From an uncultured Lachnospiraceae bacterium (lineage in GTDB: Bacteria; Bacillota; Clostridia; Lachnospirales; Lachnospiraceae): a stretch of 64,000 bases of DNA. The notes under the pieces are model-generated. The model did no database searches, had not been told where the DNA came from, and saw only the letters and a program-made list of their open reading frames with translations. The stretch lies in NCBI GenBank assembly GCA_902761225.1, contig CACWJQ010000003.1:22900-86899 (forward strand). The letters are read 5' to 3'. Made by a program: the position numbers and the translations under genes. Shown piece after piece: positions 1 to 7,969 of this stretch. Position 1 is the stretch's first letter; every line of letters starts with the position of its first letter.

Positions 1-1
1 T

Positions 2-679
2 AAGATGGCCGATGCCGGTGCAGACATAATCGAAGTTGGTATCCCCTTTTCAGATCCGGTTGCCGAAGGCCCTGTTATCCAGAATGCCAACGTCAGGGCT
101 CTTAAAGCAGGCATAACAACAGATAAGGTTTTCGATATGATCGAGGCGGTCAGGGAAAAGAGTGATGTAACACTCTGCTTCATGACATATGCAAATCTTA
201 TTTTCCATTACGGATATGACAAGTTCTTCGCTAAATGTAAAGAGCTTGATATAAGCGGAGTTATTGTTCCCGATATGCCTTACGAAGAAAAAGAGGAGAT
301 GGAATCAGTATCTCTCAAGTACGATGTGAACTTTATCTCAATGGTAGCTCCCACATCCGAGGACAGGGTTAGGATGATTGCTGCTGAGGCTAAGGGCTTC
401 ATTTATGTTGTAAGCTCCATGGGCGTTACCGGTGTAAGAAGCGATATCTCAACCGATCTAAAGCCCATCATTGCCCACATCAGAGAAGTCACCGATACTC
501 CCTGTGCAATCGGCTTTGGTATATCCAATCCCGACCAGGCTCAGGCAATGGCTTCTGTTTCAGACGGTGCAATAGTCGGATCTGCAATAGTCAGGATGGT
601 AGAAAAGTATGGCAGAGATGCAGGCCCTTACATCTATGACTTTGTTAAGTCCATGAAGGAAGGCGTACTCAAAGCTTAA
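2..679 (+). CDS. trpA: Tryptophan synthase alpha chain, 5' end outside the window
   Basis: Last step of tryptophan synthesis: TrpA cleaves indole-3-glycerol phosphate to indole and glyceraldehyde 3-phosphate and passes indole to TrpB. About 225 residues are visible against roughly 260 for the family, so about 35 N-terminal residues lie upstream; the ATG at 5 is internal. The EVGIPFSDP loop holds the first catalytic acid (Glu at visible residue 10). Eleven residues on, where enteric TrpA has the catalytic Asp (FSDPLADGP), this protein has Glu21 (PVAEGP). I believe Glu is common here in clostridial TrpA, from memory. The phosphate-binding GVTGVR and the GFGIS motif are intact. A terminator follows at once, so this is the end of a trp operon. 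Confidence 0.95.
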   Translation, partial: KMADAGADIIEVGIPFSDPVAEGPVIQNANVRALKAGITTDKVFDMIEAVREKSDVTLCFMTYANLIFHYGYDKFFAKCKELDISGVIVPDMPYEEKEEMESVSLKYDVNFISMVAPTSEDRVRMIAAEAKGFIYVVSSMGVTGVRSDISTDLKPIIAHIREVTDTPCAIGFGISNPDQAQAMASVSDGAIVGSAIVRMVEKYGRDAGPYIYDFVKSMKEGVLKA

Positions 680-706
680 ACATCAAAAGACAGGAAATTT
701 TTTAAG

Positions 707-740
707 GCAAACGTGGTGAATAAAACGTTTGCTTTTTTTT
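707..740 (+). terminator. Rho-independent terminator after trpA
   Basis: An 8-bp perfect stem (GCAAACGT at 707-714 with ACGTTTGC at 725-732), a 10-nt loop and a run of eight T. It closes the trp operon 28 bp after the stop codon. Confidence 0.85.
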
Positions 741-764
741 GTTATGATCGGCTGATATTTAACC

Positions 765-793
765 TTGCATTTTAACTGTTAATGTTGTATACA
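765..793 (+). promoter_or_regulatory. Possible promoter for citrate synthase
   Basis: TTGCAT (765-770), a 17-bp spacer and TATACA (788-793), 105 bp before the chosen ATG. Both boxes are imperfect. This is the best candidate I see in the 158-bp stretch after the trp terminator; nothing else is recognisable there. Confidence 0.3.
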
Positions 794-898
794 TAAATAC
801 ATGGGTACATTTAGGGCACTGTTAAAGGTTTTTCTCCTGTTTTGTCAGACGTAAGCCATAGCAGGCTCTTTGTTTTATACTTATTTTCGGAGGGTGCT

Positions 899-2290
899 AT
901 GTTCGAAGAGAAAGATAAAATTGAAATGCCGGATCTTCTGGAGATGGATGAGATCAAGCCTGATGTTGACATGCTTATCTCTGAACTTCATCATGTCCCG
1001 AAGATTGATAACAATCTTTATGTTGAATATGATGTAAAGCGCGGTCTTCGTGATTCCAACGGTAAAGGTGTCCTTACGGGTCTTACCGAGGTTTCCGATG
1101 TCGTTGCTTTTGATATTATTGACGGTGACAAGGTTCCCTGCGACGGAAGACTCTATTATCAAGGTATCAATGTCATGGATATCGTAGGCAACCTCGGTGA
1201 CAGGATCCACGGCTTTGAGGAAGTATCATTCCTTCTTCTGTTCGGACATCTTCCCAACAGGAAAGAGCTGGAAGCCTATCTTCATGTATCCAGTTCTCTC
1301 CAGGAGCTTGGTGCCAGATTTGTCCGTGACGTTGTCATGAAGGCATCTAACGGTAATATCATGAATGCTCTCCAAAGGTGTGTGCTAACACTTTATACCT
1401 ATGATCCAAGGCCGGATGATATCTCTTCGGAGAACGTCCTCAGACAGAGCCTTGAGCTTATCAATAAGCTTCCCCTGATCGCTGTATATTCATATCATTC
1501 GTATATGCACTTCAGGAAGGATGAAGCTCTTATCATCAGAAATCCCAAGAAGAACCTTTCACTTTCCGAGAATATCCTTCAGATGCTCAGACCGGATGGA
1601 CATTACACAGAACTTGAAGCCAAGGTTCTTGATATAGCACTTATCGTTCACGCAGATCACGGCGGCGGTAACAACTCAACCTTTACAACACATGTTGTTA
1701 CGTCATCGGGAACCGACACATATTCTTCAACAGCGGCTTCCATAGGATCCCTTAAGGGACCCAAGCACGGCGGCGCCAACCTTAAGGTTCAGGAGATGTT
1801 CAGGAATCTCAAGGAGAACATAGTAAACCTTGAGGATGAAAAAGAGATTGAAGTTTATCTCAAGAAGATCCTCGATAAGCAGGCATTCGATAAGGCCGGA
1901 CTTATCTATGGTATCGGTCATGCAGTATATACACTTTCCGATCCCAGAGAGGTTCTTCTTAAGGAGTATGCAAGAACACTTGCTGTTGAGAAGGGGCTCG
2001 TAAGAGAGTTTGAATTCTATGACAGGGTAGAGCGTATTGCCAAGAAGCTCATAACCGAGAACAAGGGAATCCTTAAGCCTGTATGTGCTAACGTTGACTT
2101 CTACAGCGGACTTGTCTACAGCATGCTTGGAATCCCCGAGGAACTCTTCACACCGCTCTTTGCGATTGCAAGAATGTCCGGATGGAGTGCACACCGTCTT
2201 GAGGAGATAGTGAACGGCGGCAAGATCGTACGTCCTGCGTTTAAGTATGTTGGAGAGCATACAGCATACAAGCCCATCGAGGAACGTTGA
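899..2290 (+). CDS. Citrate synthase
   Basis: Condenses oxaloacetate and acetyl-CoA to citrate, the entry to the oxidative branch that yields 2-oxoglutarate and glutamate in anaerobes. The family is recognised from GRLYYQGINVMDIV near the start, the HADHGGGNNSTF block (active-site His region), GSLKGPKHGGAN and GIGHAVYTLSDPR. The frame is open from a TTG at 842, but the ATG at 899 has a good Shine-Dalgarno (CGGAGGG, 888-894) and gives 463 residues, the length of the long clostridial form with an extra N-terminal segment. It stands alone between two terminators. Confidence 0.93.
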   Translation: MFEEKDKIEMPDLLEMDEIKPDVDMLISELHHVPKIDNNLYVEYDVKRGLRDSNGKGVLTGLTEVSDVVAFDIIDGDKVPCDGRLYYQGINVMDIVGNLGDRIHGFEEVSFLLLFGHLPNRKELEAYLHVSSSLQELGARFVRDVVMKASNGNIMNALQRCVLTLYTYDPRPDDISSENVLRQSLELINKLPLIAVYSYHSYMHFRKDEALIIRNPKKNLSLSENILQMLRPDGHYTELEAKVLDIALIVHADHGGGNNSTFTTHVVTSSGTDTYSSTAASIGSLKGPKHGGANLKVQEMFRNLKENIVNLEDEKEIEVYLKKILDKQAFDKAGLIYGIGHAVYTLSDPREVLLKEYARTLAVEKGLVREFEFYDRVERIAKKLITENKGILKPVCANVDFYSGLVYSMLGIPEELFTPLFAIARMSGWSAHRLEEIVNGGKIVRPAFKYVGEHTAYKPIEER

Positions 2291-2319
2291 AACTTTTTGT
2301 AATTTTTTAAAAGTAATTT

Positions 2320-2349
2320 GCGGCAGTCTTTACGACTGCCGCTTTTCTT
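2320..2349 (+). terminator. Rho-independent terminator after citrate synthase
   Basis: A 9-bp perfect GC-rich stem (GCGGCAGTC at 2320-2328 with GACTGCCGC at 2334-2342), 5-nt loop, then TTTTCTT. Confidence 0.88.
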
Positions 2350-2438
2350 AATTGATTTAGCAGGTCAATATGTTTATTGATGTTTATTAATTTTCATCGG
2401 ATTTAGATATTGCATTCAACGTTACAATCAAATCAGTT

Positions 2439-2447
2439 TGCTATAAT
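2439..2447 (+). promoter_or_regulatory. Extended -10 promoter before the secreted protein
   Basis: TGCTATAAT, an extended -10 element with a perfect TATAAT at 2442-2447, 69 bp before the ATG at 2517. No good -35 box at the right distance, as is usual for TGn-type promoters. The rest of 2350-2516 is AT-rich with no gene. Confidence 0.5.
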
Positions 2448-2516
2448 CTTGTGAAAGGAATACATGAATGTTAATATAAATAAGCATTTTTCCATCAAAA
2501 CGAGAGGGGATTCTTT

Positions 2517-5500
2517 ATGAAAACTTGGAAATTTAACAGATTATTAACATCTGCTCTTATGTCTGCGATTCTGTTTGCAGGTTCATTTTCTATTCCTGTA
2601 AATGCAGCTGAATTATCATCTTCCGAATTCGAGAATGAGAATGGTGTTGAGGATGAATTTTTTAATGAATCAACAGATTCTTCAGAAACTATTATTAATC
2701 AATTTGTAGATACGGAAAAGATATATGAGGGTGATGGATACAGCATTATCTTTTCACTTGTTGCTTCCTGGGAAGGGGGATACAATCTTGTTGTTTCTAT
2801 CACAAATACCGGCGATACTCCTATAGAAAACTGGTTCCTTTCATTTGATTATGCTACTGATATAACAAATATCTGGAATGCCGAAGTGTTCAGCAGGACT
2901 GATAATGATTATGTAGTGAAGAACGTCATATGGAACAGCGATATACTTTCTGGCGATACCGTCAGTTTTGGCCTTGCAGAAGCAGGCTCTTTTCCGGGAT
3001 TCCCCGAAAATGCATTAATTCTGAATCCGGGCACCTCTCAGGCGCATGATAATCATTCCATTACCTTCAATTATGATAATGAGTGGGTAGAAGGCTTTGT
3101 TGCAGGTATTACCATATCTAATGATTCCGCTGATAATATAGAAGATTGGATGCTTGAGTTTGATTTTGACAGAGAGATAACTTCAGTCTGGAATGCATCG
3201 CTTGTATCACATGAAGATAACCATTATGTGATAAAGCGTGCCCGGGAAACATTCTGTATTGCTTCTGGTCAGGCGGTGACCTTCGGGTTTATCGGAGAAG
3301 GAGGAGAAACCGGCATGTCTCCCGAGAATTTTATCCTTTCCGAAGCTGAATTCTACGGTTCGAATCATACAGACCAGAATCCTGATGATGATAATCCTGC
3401 AACCTATGATGATGCAGATGACGACGGGGATGGGCTCACTAACGGATTTGAAGTCATGATCGGAACTAATCCTAATCTCGAGGATACGGACGGAGACCTT
3501 CTTTCAGACTATCAGGAGGTTTATCTTACATGGACAGACCCAACTTTATATGACACAGATGGAAACGGTGTAAGCGATGCTGATGAAGACCTTGACGGAG
3601 ACGGTCTCGGAAATCTTGAAGAGTTTGCACTTGGCACCGATACCGGACATCCCGATTCTGACAGGGATGACCTGAATGACTATGATGAAGTATATGTTTA
3701 TAATACCGATCCGTTAAATCCTGATACGGATGGCGATACACTTTGTGATGGAGATGATGTCGTTCTTGGATTCAGCCCACTGCTTCCTGATACAGATCTT
3801 AATGGTATCAGTGATGCAGATGAAAAAGTATTCCAGACAACATCTAATGATTTTCCTCTCGGAGATGGAAGAGGGATAATCAGTGTCAGTGTGTCAATGA
3901 GCGTCAGCGGAAACATAGACAAGGAAGTCGAGATAATTAATACCTATGATTTTGATGTCAGATCCAGAGAGGTTGTGGGGCTGATTGGTGTCCCCATGGA
4001 GATAAAGTCGGATGTTGAGTTTGATTCAGCTGTCATCACCTTTACATATGACGAATCAATGCTTGGAGATACGCCGGAAGAGAATCTGGCTCTGATGTGG
4101 TATGACGAAGAGAATGACTGGTATCAGATTCTGGACCGTGAAAGCGTTGTGGATGCAGTAAACAATACTGTATCTTATACAACAACGCATTTTTCTAAAT
4201 ATCATCTTGAAGATATAGAACAATGGTGTCACGCTTGGAACACAGTTCCTGATTATCCAAGCCTTCTACCTTCACCGTTAGCAGATTTACTGCGTCCTAC
4301 GGATTATTTTCTCTTCAAGAATGTCTCATCTTATACATTATCTGTATCGGATTCTACTCCCAGTCGTATTGTTGAAGCTCTTAATGACTATGTGGCATCA
4401 AATGACGGTGTTATTGAATGTGATATTCAATATAAAAACGGTAACGGTGGATTGTTTTCGGGATCATATGAATATATGACTTCGTCCCGAGAATATTTTT
4501 ATTCTCTCGGATATACTTTTGAACCGGGAGAAGGCATTGATCATATGCTTCATCCTTACATGACACCAAGTACTGATGAGATTGTTGAGAGTATAGTTTA
4601 CACTGTGAATAATTATTCAGATAGTTATGAAGGCAAAAACAAAGCAATAATATGGATAGTCGATAGCTATGTAAATATTAGCGAACTCACAATGCAAAAA
4701 TGCGGGGACGCTGGAATCAGGATATATATTATAGACACGTCAAATCATCTTCTTTACGAGTCGATTGTAAATTATCAATCCATGCCGGATATTAGGTATT
4801 ATAATGGGGCTATTCTAAGTGATCCTACAACTCTTATAAATCTGATTAATCGCGACATCAATACGATTACAGACACTACAGATAATGATCTGGATGGTCT
4901 TCCGGATGTATACGAAACAATAGGAATGCAGTGCTCTAACGGCAGACGTTTATATTCAGATCCTAACAAAGAGGATACGGACGGGGATACTCTGCTGGAT
5001 GGAGTTGAAATTAGTGCGGTTTTTAAGGAGAATCTATACATTGGCAATGACACATATAGAACCATTTATCTGTTTACAGAACATAGTGATCCGTCTAAAG
5101 AGGATACAGATGAGGATGGCTTGAATGACAATGTTGATACAGACCCGTTATTCTGTTTAACAAAGACTGTTAGAATTCATAACTCGTTATCAGGTGCTGA
5201 TTACTTGAGCATAGATTCTTTTGATGGAGGCGATCAGAATTGGTGGTTGAACAGAGATGATTTTTCAAACTATGTAGATGATTTACAGCATTTTGTTATG
5301 AATGAAGATTACAGAATGGCAATGCATGGTTGCGGGATTATCGCAATGAGTGATTTGGAAATATTTTTAGCACAATCATATGGTTTTCAGCCAATGATGG
5401 GGAATCGTTTTCCCCATTATAGTACAGATGGACGTATTTCTCTAAATGATTATATGACGTATGCTGACTATAACAGAGATAATATTTATTGTATATCTAC

Positions 5501-5942
5501 ATATGAAGGATATGTACATGGAATTTATACAACAGATTTATTGAATGGTTTAATCAACTATTTATTGATTAATGGAGTTGATTATCCTAATGCTAAATGG
5601 GCAGAGAGTTGTAAAAAGGATGAAGTGATATCATTCATTATATCAATGATATCTAACAATCTTCCAATTATACTTTTATATAACGCTGATGAAGAAAATG
5701 AGCAGTTACTATTTTATGATGAAGGTTATAATGCATTACGTAATGATCAAAATAGATATTCGAGATCAGCGGTTTCTCATTATATGACTATCATTGGATA
5801 TGTGATATATAATGATAGCAGTCCTTATAATACGTATCTTCTTGTGGTGGAAACCAATGGTTCTGTATATTATATTAACTATGATAAAATTGCTGAAAAT
5901 TTGAATCGGAGTAATTGCAATATTTTTACTTATCATATTTAA
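2517..5942 (+). CDS. Secreted multidomain protein: CBM2-like, Ca-binding repeats, VWA-like, C-terminal papain/C39-like domain
   Basis: 1141 residues; I do not recognise a named protein. A signal peptide covers residues 1-30 (ending IPVNA). Two related beta domains follow (about 73-168 and 180-275), each with an NxxVSITN..ENW..SF pattern and IWNA or VWNA, resembling family 2 carbohydrate-binding modules. Acidic DxDxDG repeats (about 299-430, again 786-885) look like thrombospondin type 3 calcium sites. Between them lie a beta domain (about 450-565) and a degenerate VWA-like fold (about 595-780). The C-terminal 250 residues carry Cys939 in HGCGIIAMSD and His1088 in SHYMTIIGY, the spacing and context of a papain/C39-type peptidase. 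Base composition falls clearly toward AT over this last part. The next gene starts directly after the stop. Substrate unknown: plant fibre, protein or a competitor surface are all possible. Confidence 0.75.
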   Translation: MKTWKFNRLLTSALMSAILFAGSFSIPVNAAELSSSEFENENGVEDEFFNESTDSSETIINQFVDTEKIYEGDGYSIIFSLVASWEGGYNLVVSITNTGDTPIENWFLSFDYATDITNIWNAEVFSRTDNDYVVKNVIWNSDILSGDTVSFGLAEAGSFPGFPENALILNPGTSQAHDNHSITFNYDNEWVEGFVAGITISNDSADNIEDWMLEFDFDREITSVWNASLVSHEDNHYVIKRARETFCIASGQAVTFGFIGEGGETGMSPENFILSEAEFYGSNHTDQNPDDDNPATYDDADDDGDGLTNGFEVMIGTNPNLEDTDGDLLSDYQEVYLTWTDPTLYDTDGNGVSDADEDLDGDGLGNLEEFALGTDTGHPDSDRDDLNDYDEVYVYNTDPLNPDTDGDTLCDGDDVVLGFSPLLPDTDLNGISDADEKVFQTTSNDFPLGDGRGIISVSVSMSVSGNIDKEVEIINTYDFDVRSREVVGLIGVPMEIKSDVEFDSAVITFTYDESMLGDTPEENLALMWYDEENDWYQILDRESVVDAVNNTVSYTTTHFSKYHLEDIEQWCHAWNTVPDYPSLLPSPLADLLRPTDYFLFKNVSSYTLSVSDSTPSRIVEALNDYVASNDGVIECDIQYKNGNGGLFSGSYEYMTSSREYFYSLGYTFEPGEGIDHMLHPYMTPSTDEIVESIVYTVNNYSDSYEGKNKAIIWIVDSYVNISELTMQKCGDAGIRIYIIDTSNHLLYESIVNYQSMPDIRYYNGAILSDPTTLINLINRDINTITDTTDNDLDGLPDVYETIGMQCSNGRRLYSDPNKEDTDGDTLLDGVEISAVFKENLYIGNDTYRTIYLFTEHSDPSKEDTDEDGLNDNVDTDPLFCLTKTVRIHNSLSGADYLSIDSFDGGDQNWWLNRDDFSNYVDDLQHFVMNEDYRMAMHGCGIIAMSDLEIFLAQSYGFQPMMGNRFPHYSTDGRISLNDYMTYADYNRDNIYCISTYEGYVHGIYTTDLLNGLINYLLINGVDYPNAKWAESCKKDEVISFIISMISNNLPIILLYNADEENEQLLFYDEGYNALRNDQNRYSRSAVSHYMTIIGYVIYNDSSPYNTYLLVVETNGSVYYINYDKIAENLNRSNCNIFTYHI

Positions 5943-6572
5943 ATGAACATGAAAAAAATAAAGATAAAAATCATTTCTATATTCGTTATTATACTGATGA
6001 TTGGAGTATATATAATGAACAAAGAATATAGAAAATATAATGAATATAGCCATAGCACACTTTCATCTGCAACTCCCGATGATGATTTTTCAGAAAAAAT
6101 CATGAATGTGGTTGGTGATAGATTTTTGTATCGTGGAAGTTCATTGGATGATAATAATATAAAGCAATATAGATTCTTTATATGGATACACGATACTGAT
6201 AGCATTGACATTTTCGCAAAAACAATAAATCAGTATTGTGATTTGGTGGATGAAAAAACGCAAATTATTATTATGGATGGATCTGCCTCTTCCATGAGAG
6301 TTGTATTATCATTTAATAATTTTACAATATCAGATTCTGAATATTTTGATTTAAAAGGATTTTATGGATTGGATATAGTTTGGATAAATTTGTATGATTT
6401 TTGGAAAACACCTTCGACATATACAAACATTGAAGACGTACAATGGTTGGCATTACCTGATACTTTACAAAAAAAAGCTGATGAGGAGAAAATTGATTGG
6501 CATGAAATATGGCCAAATCTTGAACAAATTATAATATATGAAACTGATACCAGAAATGAAATCATAAAATGA
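5943..6572 (+). CDS. Small membrane-anchored protein, paralogue 1 of the IDW-WP family
   Basis: 209 residues, function unknown. A basic N-terminus and one hydrophobic segment (about 8-25) suggest a single anchor with the rest outside the cell. The ATG abuts the stop of the secreted protein (TAA 5940-5942) and has no Shine-Dalgarno, so translation probably depends on coupling to that gene; an ATG at 5949 is an alternative start. The C-terminal block DEEKIDWHEIWPNLEQIII recurs in the next gene and in the pseudogene after it. Strongly AT-rich. By position it could be an immunity, inhibitor or chaperone partner of the upstream peptidase domain; that is inference. Confidence 0.7.
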   Translation: MNMKKIKIKIISIFVIILMIGVYIMNKEYRKYNEYSHSTLSSATPDDDFSEKIMNVVGDRFLYRGSSLDDNNIKQYRFFIWIHDTDSIDIFAKTINQYCDLVDEKTQIIIMDGSASSMRVVLSFNNFTISDSEYFDLKGFYGLDIVWINLYDFWKTPSTYTNIEDVQWLALPDTLQKKADEEKIDWHEIWPNLEQIIIYETDTRNEIIK

Positions 6573-6591
6573 ATTTGTGAAATTCATTTTT
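6566..6591 (+). terminator. AT-rich hairpin between paralogues 1 and 2
   Basis: A perfect 11-bp stem (AAAATGAATTT at 6566-6576 with AAATTCATTTT at 6580-6590) and a GTG loop overlap the stop codon of paralogue 1. It contains no strong GC core, so it may be a weak or partial terminator that lowers expression of paralogue 2. Confidence 0.4.
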
Positions 6592-6602
6592 GAAATTTAC
6601 TC

Positions 6603-7211
6603 ATGAATAAATCGTGTCTGTTACTTACATATGTTTTCTGGTTTTTAATGATTACAGGTTGTTCTCTTGTTCCCGCCAACGAATATGAGGCCAAGCTCCC
6701 GGATGATGAAGTGTCTGAGATAATATGTAATCATTTCGATGATAATGAATTCATCTATGATGGAAAAAGTCGTATTATTGCTTATAATATTATTTACTAT
6801 CGATACATAAATGGAAATCTCGATCAGGATAGTATCACTGAATTTGCTCTGTTACTAAATAGCATTGATAATTTAGAAGATAAGAAAATTGCAGTAAATG
6901 TATGTACTCCTTTGTCAGCAGGTGCAGCGTTAAAAGTATTTTCACTTTCAAATTTTTCGGATGATAAATTGGATAGTCCGGATTATTCGGGTTTTTATTG
7001 CCTTACAATTGCGTGGGAAGTTGCTCCGGCAAAATCTTTCCTATATGATCCATATACTTATTCTCAAATATCGAGTATAAGAAAATTAGTAGTATCTGAT
7101 AAAATGCAGGAACAAGCTGATGAGGATCAAATTGATTGGTATGAAATATGGCCTGACTTGGAAGAGGTTGTTGTTTATGAGACTGACCAATATGGAAACA
7201 GGATTGAGTAA
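6603..7211 (+). CDS. Putative lipoprotein, paralogue 2 of the IDW-WP family
   Basis: 202 residues. The N-terminus is a lipoprotein signal ending in the lipobox MITGC, so Cys20 would be lipidated and the protein held on the outer face of the membrane. The body is similar to the preceding protein along its length; clearest is the C-terminal ADEDQIDWYEIWPDLEEVVV block against ADEEKIDWHEIWPNLEQIII. Paralogue 1 is held by a transmembrane segment and this one by a lipid, so the shared part is probably extracellular in both. No Shine-Dalgarno is obvious before the ATG at 6603. Function unknown. Confidence 0.7.
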   Translation: MNKSCLLLTYVFWFLMITGCSLVPANEYEAKLPDDEVSEIICNHFDDNEFIYDGKSRIIAYNIIYYRYINGNLDQDSITEFALLLNSIDNLEDKKIAVNVCTPLSAGAALKVFSLSNFSDDKLDSPDYSGFYCLTIAWEVAPAKSFLYDPYTYSQISSIRKLVVSDKMQEQADEDQIDWYEIWPDLEEVVVYETDQYGNRIE

Positions 7212-7287
7212 ATAACTATACGGAAATAAAGAGTGTATTTGTATATTATGAGAATGTTGGTTTTAAAATATCGGATATATCTGACCG

Positions 7288-7914
7288 ATGTATGCAATTA
7301 ACAGGAAAATTATAGAGATCATTATATTTCTGTTCATCCTTATTATAATCATTGTATCAATAATATGCATTAAACCTTATTGATCATTCAGAAATGTAAA
7401 ACCAAATGATGTTTTTTCAAAGAATATAGTTGAGGAAATTGACAATATATATATATATTGGAAGTGAGATCAATAATGAGAATATATTAAGATATAGTTT
7501 TATAATTAATTCAAAATCAAAAGATTCCATCACATTATTATATAAAGCATTAAATACAAACATTCAGTATGCTGACCCAAAAACGGAAGTGATTATCCTT
7601 GATAGTGGGGGGAACTGCGGCAGCATCCTTTTTTATATAATTATTATAAAACGGGGACACATGAGGAGTATTATAATGGTTTCTATAGACTTTTTATTGC
7701 ACCACGATGGTTAAGTTATAATTTCTGGAATGACTGTTCAACGTATTATGAATGTATGGAAGGAATTAAAGAATTGGAGATTCCAAAGGAACTACAGGAT
7801 AAGGCTTCCGGAGATGGAATTGATTGGTTTGCTGTATGGCCGGAGCTTACTCATATATCTGTTTATAATGCTGAAGATTTTTCAATAATCGAAGAGATAG
7901 AAAGACCTGATTGA
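7288..7914 (+). pseudogene. Decayed third paralogue of the IDW-WP family
   Basis: Three pieces in two frames reconstruct a third copy. Piece 1 (frame of 7288) has an ATG, a hydrophobic anchor (EIIIFLFILIIIIVSIICI) and then TGA at 7381; the same frame continues with PNDVFSKNIVEEIDNIYIY, matching paralogue 1. At the (AT)7 run 7445-7458 homology moves to the frame that reads IGSEINNENILRYSFII, fitting loss of one AT unit. At the T6 run 7629-7634 it moves back, fitting loss of one T, and continues NGFYRLFIAPRW to GIDWFAVWPEL and a TGA at 7912-7914. So there is one nonsense codon and two frameshifts, both shifts in simple repeats. It could be a pseudogene, slippage-switchable, or partly sequencing error. 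Confidence 0.8.
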
Positions 7915-7969
7915 TATTTTATTACGTCTGAAAGAGGTAAGGTAAACAAATCATCATTTTACAGAAATT

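Noticed and set aside
842-898. 19-residue extension of citrate synthase from a TTG at 842
   Set aside because: The ATG at 899 has a strong ribosome site at ideal distance and the extension is not citrate-synthase-like.
1727-2260. 177-codon minus-strand frame within citrate synthase
   Set aside because: Fully inside a conserved gene, no start signal, no recognisable family.
5943-7211. Small proteins as transposase or phage remnants in the AT-rich island
   Set aside because: They have export signals and shared IDW-WP blocks, no DDE, tyrosine-recombinase or phage motifs, and no terminal inverted repeats or target duplications are visible around the island.
7915-7969. SAM or cobalamin riboswitch before the methionine synthase
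   Set aside because: Only 55 bp lie between the pseudogene end and the ATG, too short for either class, and no terminator stem is present.
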